Positions 53,347-62,444 of a stretch of 64,000 nt of DNA are shown here, in pieces. A model generated the notes under the pieces. The model did no database searches. It was not told the origin of the DNA and worked only from the letters and a program-made list of their open reading frames with translations. Every line of letters begins with the position of its first letter. The first letter of the stretch is position 1. The translations under genes and the position numbers were made by a program. The DNA is from Neomelitea salexigens DSM 19753 (GTDB lineage Bacteria > Pseudomonadota > Gammaproteobacteria > Pseudomonadales > Spongiibacteraceae), in assembly GCF_000422345.1 (NCBI RefSeq), contig NZ_AULP01000003.1:186001-250000 (forward strand). Direction: 5' to 3'.

Positions 53347-55488
53347 GTGGACGGACAACATGAGCAGACCACTGCTCGTAAGGCGCAGTGGTTGCACTCA
53401 GAGGCGCAATGCGTTGAGCAGGTGCGCCAGCGCTTGGGTAATTCATTAACGCTGGCGCTGCCGCTGGGCTTGGGCAAGCCCGTTGCTCTGGTAGATGCGT
53501 TTTACCAACAAGCCTGCAAGCACCCTGAGCTTTCCCTTACGGTGATGACAGCGCTCACCCTGGAGCGTCCGCAAGAGCACGATCCGATACGCGGGCGTTT
53601 ATTAACACCGGTATTTGAACGCCTGTTTCGCCGCTACCGCGAGCCGTTGTATACCACTGCTGAACGTCGCGGAGAGCTGCCGGCGAATGTGCAGGTACAC
53701 GAGTTTTATTTTAAGGCTGGCGCCCGCCTTGGTAACCCGATAGCGCAACAAAACTATGTAAGTAGCAACTATACCCATGCGGCTCGTGATATCAGTGACC
53801 GCGGTTGCAACGTGGTCATGCAGTTGCTCGCCCGGCATGCCGATGGCCGGCTGAGTATGAGTTGCAACCCAGATACCTCCAATGCATTGCTAGAGCGATT
53901 GCGCGCAAAGGCAGAGCCATTTGTCGCTATTGGTGTGGTGCACGACGAGCTGCCCTTTATGGTTGGCGATGCCGAAGTCAGTGAACAGCACTTTGACTAT
54001 CTGTTGAACAATGACAGCCAGCAGCACGGCTTGTTTGCGGTGCCGCGTTTGCAGCCGGTTCCCGCTGCCGACTACGCAATTGGTCTCATCGCCAGCAGCT
54101 TGGTTAAAGATGGTGGAACGCTTCAACTGGGCATTGGCAGTATGGGTGATGCGATTGTGCAGTCGCTAATGCTAAGGGATCAGCGCAATGACAGCTATCA
54201 GCAACTGCTAAAGCAATTGGGTGTTAGCGCCGCGCTCAGCAATGAAGTAGGTGGGCGTTTACCGTTTGAATACGGCCTTTACGGCGCCACTGAGATGTTT
54301 GTGGAGGGCTTTCTTTCGCTGTTCGACAGCGACATTTTGCGCCGCGAAGTATACGACTTCTGGGCGTTGCAGCAGCTGATTAACGAGGGGCGTTGCCAGC
54401 CCGACAATTTACAGGCGGACTGTTTGACCGCCATGGCAGACGTCGGTGTGCGAGAGCTGCGCGGTAAGGACTTTGAGGTATTGCAGTACCACGGTTTTTT
54501 CCGGGATGACTGCCGCTATCGCGAGGGCCGCCTGATCGCGGCAAGTGGTGAATCCTGCGCGGCGAATATGGCGAACCCGTCGAGTCAGCGGTTTATCGCC
54601 GAACACTGTCTGGGAAGGGCGTTGCGCAATGGAAAAGTATTGCATGGGGGCTTCTTTCTGGGCAGTGAAGACTTTTACGCTCGATTGCGCGCGCTACCAG
54701 AGGAGCGCCGCCGACAGCTTGCGATGTGCGGTGTCGATAAGATCAATCAACTCGATCTGAACCCACGGCTATTCCGTGCGCAGCGGCGCGATGCACGCTT
54801 TATCAACACAGGGTTGAATGTGAGCTTAAACGGCGCCGTCGCCTCCGATACTTTGGAGAGTGGCCAGGTTATTTCCGGTGTTGGCGGGCAATACAATTTC
54901 GTCGCGATGGCCCACCAACTTCAAACGGGGCGCTCTGTGCTGATGATCCGCTCGCATCGTCAGGGCGCTTCCGGCCCGGAGTCGAATATTGTGCCGCACT
55001 ACGGTGCCTGCACGATTCCGCGTCACCTGCGGGACCTTATTGTTACCGAGTACGGTGTTGCCGATTTGCGGGGCAAGTCAGATCGCGAGGTAGCCGAGGC
55101 GCTTATTGCCATTGCCGATAGTCGATTCCAGCCTGAGTTGATCCGCTATGCGCAGCAAGCGGGTAAGCTCCCCGCTGATTTTGTATTGCCTGAGTCGCAG
55201 CGCAGCAACACGCCGCAGCGCATTCAGACAATCATTGCCCGTGCGGCAGAGCAGGGGCTGTGTCCGCCGTACCCACTGGGCTGCGATTTTAGTGATGTTG
55301 AGCTGCGAGCGGCTAAACGGCTTCTCAAGGTAAAGAAGATGAGTGCCTTGCAGCGATGTCGCACATTGTTGCAGTCAACGCCGATAGATAGTGCCTCAGA
55401 TGAACTGTTAGAGTTGCTCGCGCTGAAGCAGGTAAGCGGGCTAAAACAGCGCCTTTTGCGGCGACTATTGCTGGCAGTTGACGATTGA
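53347..55488 (+). CDS. Acetyl-CoA hydrolase/transferase family protein
   Basis: The product, about 713 residues, has the CoA-transferase (family I, ACH type) fold, clearest in the second half: ATEMFVEGFLSLFDSD, then SGVGGQYNFVAMAHQLQTGR, SNIVPHYGACTIPRHLRDLI and VTEYGVADLRGKSDREV. ACH-type enzymes move or release CoA from short acyl groups. GTG 53347 has an AGGAGG site five bases upstream and is preferred over the start at 53308. It is longer than the usual 500-residue ACH, with about 100 extra residues at each end. Substrate unknown. Confidence 0.85.
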   Translation: MDGQHEQTTARKAQWLHSEAQCVEQVRQRLGNSLTLALPLGLGKPVALVDAFYQQACKHPELSLTVMTALTLERPQEHDPIRGRLLTPVFERLFRRYREPLYTTAERRGELPANVQVHEFYFKAGARLGNPIAQQNYVSSNYTHAARDISDRGCNVVMQLLARHADGRLSMSCNPDTSNALLERLRAKAEPFVAIGVVHDELPFMVGDAEVSEQHFDYLLNNDSQQHGLFAVPRLQPVPAADYAIGLIASSLVKDGGTLQLGIGSMGDAIVQSLMLRDQRNDSYQQLLKQLGVSAALSNEVGGRLPFEYGLYGATEMFVEGFLSLFDSDILRREVYDFWALQQLINEGRCQPDNLQADCLTAMADVGVRELRGKDFEVLQYHGFFRDDCRYREGRLIAASGESCAANMANPSSQRFIAEHCLGRALRNGKVLHGGFFLGSEDFYARLRALPEERRRQLAMCGVDKINQLDLNPRLFRAQRRDARFINTGLNVSLNGAVASDTLESGQVISGVGGQYNFVAMAHQLQTGRSVLMIRSHRQGASGPESNIVPHYGACTIPRHLRDLIVTEYGVADLRGKSDREVAEALIAIADSRFQPELIRYAQQAGKLPADFVLPESQRSNTPQRIQTIIARAAEQGLCPPYPLGCDFSDVELRAAKRLLKVKKMSALQRCRTLLQSTPIDSASDELLELLALKQVSGLKQRLLRRLLLAVDD

Positions 55489-55707
55489 ATTTGTGGCTCT
55501 GCTCACATTTTGAACAATTGGTTTGTTGGTCATTGAGCTCCGCAAGTTATTGATAATGAGGCTAAATATAGTCGTTAGCGATAGTGGGGTAGGGGAAAAT
55601 GCCTGCTGCTGTCGCCGCCTGTTTTCGCTAGTGTGAAGGCTACTGAATTGCACGCCGCGACATAAGTTCTTGTTTGCGACGGCCCAGCGAAAAGCAATAG
55701 GTGACGT

Positions 55708-56058
55708 ATGAAGGCAGTAATGGCAACGAAAGTATTGATTGGGTGTTTGAGCGTGTCGGCGTGGTGTTATGGCGCGGAACCTGAGCAGTGCTTGAACTGG
55801 ACAGTTGAAACCCATAATTCCGCCTCGAAAGCCTCCAGTTGCGCCTATTACATGCGCGACAAGGTGTCCACGCGCTTCCTCGTACAAAACCAGTGTGAGA
55901 GTAGAGTGTCAGGGGTTTTCAGTTACACGCGAGAAGATGCGGTACGGCCGCTGAGTGTACAGGCCTTTGATGTTGAACCGGGGGAGGTTGAAGAGGTGGC
56001 GAACCCTTGTGACGAAGCCGGTGACTGGCGCATCCAGGTGTCGCAAGTCAGTTATTGA
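55708..56058 (+). CDS. Small secreted protein of unknown function
   Basis: The 116-residue protein has a signal peptide (about 1-22, cut after CYGA or WCYGA) and a mature part with four cysteines (in QCLNW, SCAYY, QCESR and PCDEA), which could form two disulfides. The late part is beta-strand-like. I do not recognise the family. It stands alone with a 219-base gap upstream, in which I see no firm promoter, and a strong terminator downstream, which supports it as a real gene. Position and disulfides suggest a periplasmic or outer-surface role. Confidence 0.65.
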   Translation: MKAVMATKVLIGCLSVSAWCYGAEPEQCLNWTVETHNSASKASSCAYYMRDKVSTRFLVQNQCESRVSGVFSYTREDAVRPLSVQAFDVEPGEVEEVANPCDEAGDWRIQVSQVSY

Positions 56059-56102
56059 GAGCCTGCCTTGTCGCCGCCCTGTTGCGGTAGTTTTCGCCAG
56101 AC

Positions 56103-56137
56103 AAAAAAAAGCGCTGCATATTTGCAGCGCTTTTTTT
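56103..56137. terminator. Bidirectional intrinsic terminator
   Basis: Eight As, GCGCTGC, loop ATATTT, GCAGCGC and seven Ts form a symmetric rho-independent terminator. It lies between the convergent secreted-protein gene (+) and acyl-CoA dehydrogenase gene (-) and works in both directions. Confidence 0.9.
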
Positions 56138-56149
56138 ATGCCAGAAGAC

Positions 56150-57952
56150 CTAGCGAAGTTCGAAGCGAGCCGGGTCCATGCCCATAACGCTTTCGGTGCT
56201 GCTGTCCATTGACGCTGCGTGAGCTTTCGCGCGAGGTAACAGGCGAGAGAAGTAAAACTCAGCCGTTTCCAGCTTGGCTTTGTAGAACTCGCTGTCGCCT
56301 TCACCGGCTTCCAGCTTGTTCGCGGCGACTTCTGCCATCATCGCCCAGTAGTAGGCCATAGACAGATAGCCTGAGTACATCAGGAAGTCATAGGACGCGG
56401 CTGATACGGCATCGCGGTTACGGCTGGCGCGCGCGACCATTTTGATGGTTTTCCAGTTCAGGCCCAGGGTGTAGCCAATCAGCTTGGCACTGTGGCCACG
56501 GCGCTTGCCGCTGATCAGGTTTTTGAAGCCAAATTTGTAAAGCTTTTTGCTGAAGCCTGCGTACAGTTTAAAGCCATCCAGAACCACTTTTCGGCCGATC
56601 AGGTCCATCGCCTGAATACCGGTTGTGCCTTCGTACATGGTGGCAATACGTGCGTCGCGGTAAATCTGCTCCATGCCGTGCTCAGTGATGAAGCCGTGGC
56701 CACCGTAAACCTGCATGGCATTGCTGGCAGATTCCAAACCGGTTTCTGTCAGGAAGGCCTTCAGGATGGGAGTTAAGAAGCCCAGCTCGTTTTCCGCTGC
56801 ATCGCGCTCTTCCTGAGTGTTGGCGTGAACCATTACGTCAGAGTATTTGGCGGCGTCGTAAATCATTGCGCGGCCACCTTCAGCAAAGGCGCGAGCTGTT
56901 AACAGCATGCGGCGCACATCGCCGTGGTGGATGATTGCATCGCCGGCTTTGTCGGGGTTTTTAGTGCCTGACAGGGCGCGCATAGAGTGGCGCTCCATCG
57001 CGTAGGGCCAGGCGTTCTGGTAAGCCAACTCTGACGCAGCCAGACCTTGGATGGCCGTGCCGATACGGGCAGTATTCATGAAGGTGAACATGGCCGCCAA
57101 GCCTTCGTTCTCTTTGCCCAACATATAACCGGTGGCATCGTCGAAATTGATAACGCAGGTCGCGTTGCCGTGGATACCCATTTTCTTTTCGATGCTGCCA
57201 CAGGCAACGCCGTTGCGCTCAGTGATGTTGCCGTCGTTGTCAGACAGGAACTTGGGTACGATGAAAAGGGAAATACCCTTTGTGCCTTCCGGTGCGCCGG
57301 GTGTGCGGGCGAGTACGATGTGGACAATATTTTCGGCCAGGTCGTGTTCGCCAGCAGAAATAAAGATCTTGGTGCCGGTCAGTTTGTAACTGCCGTCTTC
57401 TTGTGGCTCGGCCTTGCTCTTCATTTGACCGAGGTCAGAACCGCAGTGGGGTTCGGTCAAGCACATGGTGCCGGTCCAGGTGGCTTCGCAGAGCTTGCGC
57501 AGGTATAGGCCTTTCTGCTCTTCAGTGCCGTGTACGTAAAGCGTGTTCATCGCGCCGAGGCTCAGGCCTGGGTACATGCCCCAGCTCCAGTTGGCGGTGC
57601 CGACCAGCTCTGATTTGATCAAACCCATTGACATCGGCAGGCCCTGGCCGCCGTATTCTGCGGGGTGAGACAAGCCCTGCCAGCCGCCCTCTACCCACAT
57701 ATCGTAGGCTTCTTTGAAACCGGGAGGTGTGGTGACTTCGCCGTCTTTCCATACACAGCCGTGCTCGTCGCCGCTTTGGTTGAGAGGCGCAAGGACTTCT
57801 TCAGAGAATTTTGCCGCTTCGCCAATGATGGCATCGATCATGTCGGGGGTGGCTTCTTCGCCGCCGGGGATCTGGGCATAGTGTGCTTGGTAGTCGAGCA
57901 CATCGTTGATCACAAAATCGATATCGCGTACCGGGGCCTTGTAAGTAGTCAT
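56150..57952 (-). CDS. Acyl-CoA dehydrogenase (long, DmdC/AcdII-type)
   Basis: The 600-residue FAD enzyme introduces a 2,3-double bond in acyl-CoA. The ACAD core covers about 40-460 with the FAD/CoA-contact motif MCLTEPHCGSDLG, and the catalytic base is probably Glu441 in MYEGTTGIQAMDLIGRK. A C-terminal extension (about 470-600) marks the long DmdC-like group, which includes 3-methylmercaptopropionyl-CoA dehydrogenase and general long-chain enzymes. No other dmd gene is near, so substrate is open. It is read toward the bidirectional terminator and away from the HIBCH-like gene. Confidence 0.9.
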   Translation of the reverse strand: MTTYKAPVRDIDFVINDVLDYQAHYAQIPGGEEATPDMIDAIIGEAAKFSEEVLAPLNQSGDEHGCVWKDGEVTTPPGFKEAYDMWVEGGWQGLSHPAEYGGQGLPMSMGLIKSELVGTANWSWGMYPGLSLGAMNTLYVHGTEEQKGLYLRKLCEATWTGTMCLTEPHCGSDLGQMKSKAEPQEDGSYKLTGTKIFISAGEHDLAENIVHIVLARTPGAPEGTKGISLFIVPKFLSDNDGNITERNGVACGSIEKKMGIHGNATCVINFDDATGYMLGKENEGLAAMFTFMNTARIGTAIQGLAASELAYQNAWPYAMERHSMRALSGTKNPDKAGDAIIHHGDVRRMLLTARAFAEGGRAMIYDAAKYSDVMVHANTQEERDAAENELGFLTPILKAFLTETGLESASNAMQVYGGHGFITEHGMEQIYRDARIATMYEGTTGIQAMDLIGRKVVLDGFKLYAGFSKKLYKFGFKNLISGKRRGHSAKLIGYTLGLNWKTIKMVARASRNRDAVSAASYDFLMYSGYLSMAYYWAMMAEVAANKLEAGEGDSEFYKAKLETAEFYFSRLLPRAKAHAASMDSSTESVMGMDPARFELR

Positions 57953-58210
57953 GGCTGCCTCGTGGTTGTCTATTCGCTGTCGGAGGAATTCCCAGTGAGG
58001 AATTCAGCTAGGTGGCGGAGCATAACGAAAGCGTTGCGGCGACAAATTGGCCGTGCCAACCAATAAAAAATGACAGTTGGGTCAATGTAGACACGAGCTG
58101 TTGTCAAAAAAGCGCGAGGCAGTTGGCTCAGCGGCGCCCCGCTATGCTTGAGAGATATGCGGTCAGGAGGGATACTGGGGGTTCGCGTTCTCGCAGGTGG
58201 AGTTGTCAGC

Positions 58211-59332
58211 ATGAATGTTGATTTTTCAATTTGCATGGAGCGCCATCCGCTACCCGCGGGTGGCTATTTGGCCCAGCTTACGCTGAATGCGCCGTCGCGG
58301 CGCAATGCCATTACCCCGGAGATGGCCGAGCGTTTGCACCGGGCGCTTCTTGGCCTGCGCGACGACCCCGAGGCGGTGGCAGTACTGCTCGATGGCGCTG
58401 GCGCTGGCGGTTTTTGCGGCGGTGCTGATGCTCAGCGTATGTTGGCGTCGGCACTGGCCAATCCGGGGGGCGCCGCCGTCGAAGCGGAGGCCTTTCTACG
58501 CTGTGGCTATATTTCCGCGTTTTTGATTCACACTTTCCCAAAACCTGTAATTTGCTGGGGTGACGGCAGAGTAATGGGGGCCGGCCTGGGCCTGATGGCG
58601 GGTGCCAGCCACCGCATTGTCACTGAGCACAGCCGCTTATCGGTGCCCGAGGCGAGTATTGGTTTACTGCCGAACGCGGGCGCGGGCTGGTATCTGGGGA
58701 AGATGCCCGGCGAAACCGGTTTGTATATGGCACTGACCGGCGTGCAACTGGGTGCGGCTGACGCGCTTTATGCCGGGCTTGCTGACTACTGCTGGGCATC
58801 GGCAGAAAAATCGGCCTTGTTGCGCAGTTTATTGCACTTGCCCTGGTGCGACGACTCCTCGGCGAATCACGAGATGCTGACCGATGCACTCACTGACTGG
58901 GAAGTGGAGCAGGGTATTTGCTTGCAGCACGCGCCGCTGAAAACGCACCGGCAATGGATAGACCAGCATTGCCGTGAATCCTGCCCGGCAGGCCTTGAGG
59001 CCGCTTTAGCGGGCGCCGCACCGCGCGACGCCTGGTTGTCGGAATCGCTGGCGGGCCTTCGTCGAGGCGCCGCGAGTGCTCATAAACTAATTGTTCGCCA
59101 GTTTGAGCGCAGTCGCGGTTTGGGGCTGGCCGATGTGTTGCGTCTGGAAATGACCCTGGCAGCGAACCGGCTTCGCGACCCGGAGTTTGCCGAAGGGGTG
59201 CGCGCGCGCTTCAAAGACCGCGACCAGGACCCTCACTGGTGCTACCGCAGCGTGGCCGAGGTGCCGGACGAGGAAATTGAGGCGCTTTTTGTGCCGCCCT
59301 GGCAGCAGCACCCCCTGACCGCGCTGGGATAA
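58211..59332 (+). CDS. Enoyl-CoA hydratase/3-hydroxyisobutyryl-CoA hydrolase-like protein
   Basis: The 373-residue length and C-terminal domain fit the HIBCH (ECH_2) group, which removes CoA from 3-hydroxyisobutyryl-CoA in valine degradation. The oxyanion-hole stretch GGFCGGADAQRM is present, and Glu147 is in SVPEASIGLLP. The residue eight positions later, Asp in the known hydrolases (PDVG), is Asn155 here (PNAG), which may change the reaction. ATG 58211 has GGTGGAG upstream; the open frame extends 21 codons further without support. Divergent from the acyl-CoA dehydrogenase. Confidence 0.82.
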   Translation: MNVDFSICMERHPLPAGGYLAQLTLNAPSRRNAITPEMAERLHRALLGLRDDPEAVAVLLDGAGAGGFCGGADAQRMLASALANPGGAAVEAEAFLRCGYISAFLIHTFPKPVICWGDGRVMGAGLGLMAGASHRIVTEHSRLSVPEASIGLLPNAGAGWYLGKMPGETGLYMALTGVQLGAADALYAGLADYCWASAEKSALLRSLLHLPWCDDSSANHEMLTDALTDWEVEQGICLQHAPLKTHRQWIDQHCRESCPAGLEAALAGAAPRDAWLSESLAGLRRGAASAHKLIVRQFERSRGLGLADVLRLEMTLAANRLRDPEFAEGVRARFKDRDQDPHWCYRSVAEVPDEEIEALFVPPWQQHPLTALG

Positions 59333-59346
59333 GATGCACGAGGCGT

Positions 59347-60252
59347 TTATTGCGCTTCAGCCAGGATGTCCTCGTCGGTGTCTATTTGACGCGGCGCCGA
59401 TATCCAGTTGTCGAGAGCATCTAGCATGTCGCTGCGCCGCCGTTTCAGGCCACTAAATGCCAGCAGCGGCGCAACATGGCCACCGTCGCTTACAAACAAC
59501 TCCGCAGAACTTCCCGCTGACTGCAGTAATTCAACCAGCCGCTGACTATTGCGCACACTAACCGTTGTGTCGTCGCGACCGTGTATGAGCAGCGCTGGCG
59601 GGTGATTGGCACTGACAAAGTTCACCGTATTGCCCTCTGGGTAACGCTCTGGTGGGCCAAAGATCGCCGCCACCTTCTTTGCCTTCGGTGGCAGGAAGTC
59701 GTAGGGGCCAGATAGCCCGAAGACACCACTCAGCCACGCTGGGCTGCCGCCTTCTGCACGAAGGTAACGCTCATCCAGGGCAAGCATCAGGGCGCTGTGT
59801 GCACCGGCAGAGTGACCACCGACATAGAGTTGCTGCGGGTCGCCACCGTACTGCGCGGCAATTTTACGCACGGCTGCCACGGCGCTTGCGGCATCTTCAA
59901 TAAACGCGGGGAAGCGCACTTCGGGGAATAAGCGGTAACTGATGATGACGGCCAGATAGCCACGTTGAGCCAGGGTTTCGCCCACAAAGCGATACTCGCT
60001 GCGCTCGCCAGATGACCAGTAACCACCGTGAATAAAAACCACCACAGGAAGATTATTGCCCTGCTCGGGGCGATAAAGGTCAAACTTGTTTCGGGGGTGC
60101 TCGCCATAGGACAGCGCTGGTATATGCGTGGCACCGGAGTCGGGCGTCAGGGCATTGACAAGATGCAGGGCGCAGCCGGTTACTGAAAAAAATGCCATAA
60201 GGAGTCCTGTCCACCGTAGAGCACAACTGAGATTGCTGAAAATAGGGCTCAT
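59347..60252 (-). CDS. Alpha/beta hydrolase lipoprotein (esterase/carboxylesterase)
   Basis: The 301-residue protein has an N-terminal lipoprotein signal with lipobox VTGC (Cys27) and an alpha/beta hydrolase fold of the hormone-sensitive lipase kind: oxyanion motif FIHGGYW at 73-79 and nucleophile Ser148 in GHSAGAHSA. The acid and histidine are probably in LIHGRDDTTVSV and SDGGHVAPL. It would act on esters in the periplasm or at the outer membrane. Substrate unknown. Confidence 0.83.
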   Translation of the reverse strand: MSPIFSNLSCALRWTGLLMAFFSVTGCALHLVNALTPDSGATHIPALSYGEHPRNKFDLYRPEQGNNLPVVVFIHGGYWSSGERSEYRFVGETLAQRGYLAVIISYRLFPEVRFPAFIEDAASAVAAVRKIAAQYGGDPQQLYVGGHSAGAHSALMLALDERYLRAEGGSPAWLSGVFGLSGPYDFLPPKAKKVAAIFGPPERYPEGNTVNFVSANHPPALLIHGRDDTTVSVRNSQRLVELLQSAGSSAELFVSDGGHVAPLLAFSGLKRRRSDMLDALDNWISAPRQIDTDEDILAEAQ

Positions 60253-60345
60253 TAGAGCGTGATTCCGTATTGGATAAAAGCGTGTTTACGGTGTGGTGCC
60301 GCAGTTGTGATCAGCAGAATAATTTTTTCCTATCAGTTTTATAGA

Positions 60346-60351
60346 TATAAT
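60346..60351 (+). promoter_or_regulatory. -10 element upstream of the DUF2061 gene
   Basis: A perfect TATAAT lies 66 bases before ATG 60418, in an AT-rich gap. The -35 region at 17 bases is only T-rich. The hexamer sits within AGATA...TATCT, a small imperfect palindrome that could be an operator. Confidence 0.35.
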
Positions 60352-60417
60352 CGAATTTATCTATTTTTGGTGCGCGGTTAAGGTGAAAGCCAGCAATGAG
60401 GATTGAGGGCAAATACC

Positions 60418-60621
60418 ATGAAAAAAACTCTGAGCTTTGCCGTGATGCATTTCAGCGTGGCCTTTGCCGTGGCTTATATACTGACCGGCAGTGTATTGAT
60501 CGGTGGGCTGTTAGCCCTGGTTGAGCCAGCAGTGAACACGGTGGCGTTTTACTTCCACGAGCAATTTTGGCAGCGGCTGCAGTCATCCAGACCGCAGCCA
60601 GCGGAGGTGTTATCCGTTTAA
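60418..60621 (+). CDS. DUF2061 small membrane protein
   Basis: The 67-residue protein begins MKKTLSFAVMHFSVAFAVAY and continues with ILTGSVLIGGLLALVEPAVN and TVAFYFHEQFW, the DUF2061 pattern with two membrane segments. Function is unknown. ATG 60418 is chosen over an upstream in-frame start that would add five residues. Its 3' end overlaps the convergent small membrane-protein gene by 12 bases. Confidence 0.78.
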   Translation: MKKTLSFAVMHFSVAFAVAYILTGSVLIGGLLALVEPAVNTVAFYFHEQFWQRLQSSRPQPAEVLSV

Positions 60622-60792
60622 CAGATGCTGTATCAGTGCCACCACGATACCGACGGCAACCAGGGGCAGTATCCAGCGGCTGATCCGCTGTTGCTGCTCA
60701 GGGCTTGCCCGCGGCGCGTATTTTTCAATTAGTGGCACAAGCAAAAACAGCGAGATAAATATCGCCGCAACAAGGGCTAGCATGGTAGCCAT
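60610..60792 (-). CDS. Small two-span membrane protein, unknown
   Basis: The 60-residue product has two hydrophobic segments (residues 3-21 and 39-57) separated by a polar, charged loop (EKYAPRASPEQQQRISRW). I do not recognise a family. A GGAGAGGCG stretch upstream of the ATG looks like a ribosome site, which supports it. It overlaps the end of the convergent DUF2061 gene by 12 bases and follows the GNAT-nitrilase gene by 28 bases on the same strand. Confidence 0.55.
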   Translation of the reverse strand: MATMLALVAAIFISLFLLVPLIEKYAPRASPEQQQRISRWILPLVAVGIVVALIQHLLNG

Positions 60793-60820
60793 AGCGTCGC
60801 CTCTCCTTTATTTAAAACGC

Positions 60821-62410
60821 CTACTGGCCGCGCCACTTTACCTGGTAGAGGTCGTGACGTCGGTCGCGAAGATTCTGCACGGTGCCACTATTGCGGGCGA
60901 CGTGCAGGCTTTCTGGTCGCAGGTCTGCAATAGCAACGGTTTCGACATTGGGCGTGGTGTCAGCGGCAATGCCGTCGCGGGCAAAGGAGAAATCGCAGGG
61001 TGTCAGAATGCAGCTCTGTGCATACTGAATGTCCATATTCGCCACGTTGGGAAGGTTGCCGACATTGCCCGACATCACGACATAGATTTGGTTTTCCACC
61101 GCCCGTGCCTGACAACAGTAGCGTACGCGCATATAGCTCTGGCGTTCGTCTGTGCAAAACGGCACGAACAGGATCTGAGCGCCCTGGTTCACGAGGTGGC
61201 GTGATAATTCGGGGAATTCCGAGTCGTAGCAGATCAATACGCCAATGGGGCCGCAGTCGGTGTCGATAGTATTCAGGCTGCTGCCGCCCTCAATATTCCA
61301 CCAATACGCCTCGTTGGGGGTCGGGTGGATTTTCGGTTGCTCGTCGATGCGGCCATCGCGATGAAAGACATAGGAGATATTTTCCACCCGTCCATTGGCG
61401 ACGCGGGTAGGGTGGGAGCCGCCGATAATATTGATGTTGTAGCGCACGGCGAGGTCTTGCATGGCTTCGCAGTAGCGCGGCGTGTATTTGGTCAGGGCTT
61501 CAATGGATTCCGCTGGGCTGAGCTCTTGGTCTTCAATGGAGAGGAGCTGGAGGGTAATCAGCTCAGGGAAGACCACAAAATCCGCTTTGTAGTCGGCGAC
61601 GACATCGACGAAGTATTCCACGAAGGACATGAACTCCGCGAAGGACTGCACTTTGCGCTGCATGTATTGCACTGTCCCAACGCGCACGGTATCCGCTTGC
61701 CTGCCACCAAATTCGCTGGTTTGGGTGATATAGGCGTCTCTGGCGATCTTCGGGTTGTGCCATACCAGGTGGGCGCCAAAGCCCAGCGAATCGCGGTCGG
61801 CGCTGAGGTAGTTTTCAACCACGCCCAAAACCTCAAAACCGTTGCCAATCTGGAATGACAGTACCGGGTCGCGCACCTGTTTTTGCATTACAGCGTCAAG
61901 GTAGGCTTCGGCACTGCCGAAACGGCGCAAACGCTTGGCCAGCCCTGGCAGGCGACCGACAAAAACAATGCCCTTCAGCGACAGGGACTCGCAGAGTTTT
62001 TTACGGGCATTGTAGAGCCGTTGGCCAATGCGATAACCGCGCACACTTTTGTCGACACACACCTCCATGCCATAGAGCCATTCGCCATTGGGGTCGTGGC
62101 GGGTGCCGTAGCCATTGGCCGTTATCGACTCCCATGTGTGGGGCTGCAGGCATACTTTACCGCTGACGCGAAACGTGGCGCAGTAGCCGACGATGTCCTC
62201 GTCGAGGGTGACCACAAATTTCCCCTCCGGGAAGTGGCTGAGCTGGCCGCGCAGTTCCGCCGGTGAGTAGGGGTCGATGCCGGTGCCCTGATACACCCGA
62301 CGGGACAAATTGACGATGCCTGGAATATCGCCGCGTTGGGCGGTTCTTACATGCAGCCGTTTGCCCGAGGCGGTGAGCTTTTCGCCGCCTCGTGAAGCCG
62401 ATTTTGCCAT
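60821..62410 (-). CDS. GNAT acetyltransferase-nitrilase superfamily fusion protein
   Basis: The 529-residue protein joins a GNAT-like domain (about 18-170, with VDKSVRGYRIGQRLYNARKK as the acetyl-CoA loop) to a carbon-nitrogen hydrolase (about 240-520). The nitrilase triad is complete: Glu283 in VFPELI, Lys360 in QPKIHPTPNE and Cys394 in LICYDSEFPE. Fusions of this kind (YhcX-like) are known, but their substrate is not; the nitrilase part suggests an amide or amidine. It is followed by a small membrane protein and preceded by a DUF6489 gene, all on the - strand. Confidence 0.87.
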   Translation of the reverse strand: MAKSASRGGEKLTASGKRLHVRTAQRGDIPGIVNLSRRVYQGTGIDPYSPAELRGQLSHFPEGKFVVTLDEDIVGYCATFRVSGKVCLQPHTWESITANGYGTRHDPNGEWLYGMEVCVDKSVRGYRIGQRLYNARKKLCESLSLKGIVFVGRLPGLAKRLRRFGSAEAYLDAVMQKQVRDPVLSFQIGNGFEVLGVVENYLSADRDSLGFGAHLVWHNPKIARDAYITQTSEFGGRQADTVRVGTVQYMQRKVQSFAEFMSFVEYFVDVVADYKADFVVFPELITLQLLSIEDQELSPAESIEALTKYTPRYCEAMQDLAVRYNINIIGGSHPTRVANGRVENISYVFHRDGRIDEQPKIHPTPNEAYWWNIEGGSSLNTIDTDCGPIGVLICYDSEFPELSRHLVNQGAQILFVPFCTDERQSYMRVRYCCQARAVENQIYVVMSGNVGNLPNVANMDIQYAQSCILTPCDFSFARDGIAADTTPNVETVAIADLRPESLHVARNSGTVQNLRDRRHDLYQVKWRGQ

Positions 62411-62444
62411 TCTATGATCTCGCTAGCGTACGGGAAGGTGGGAA

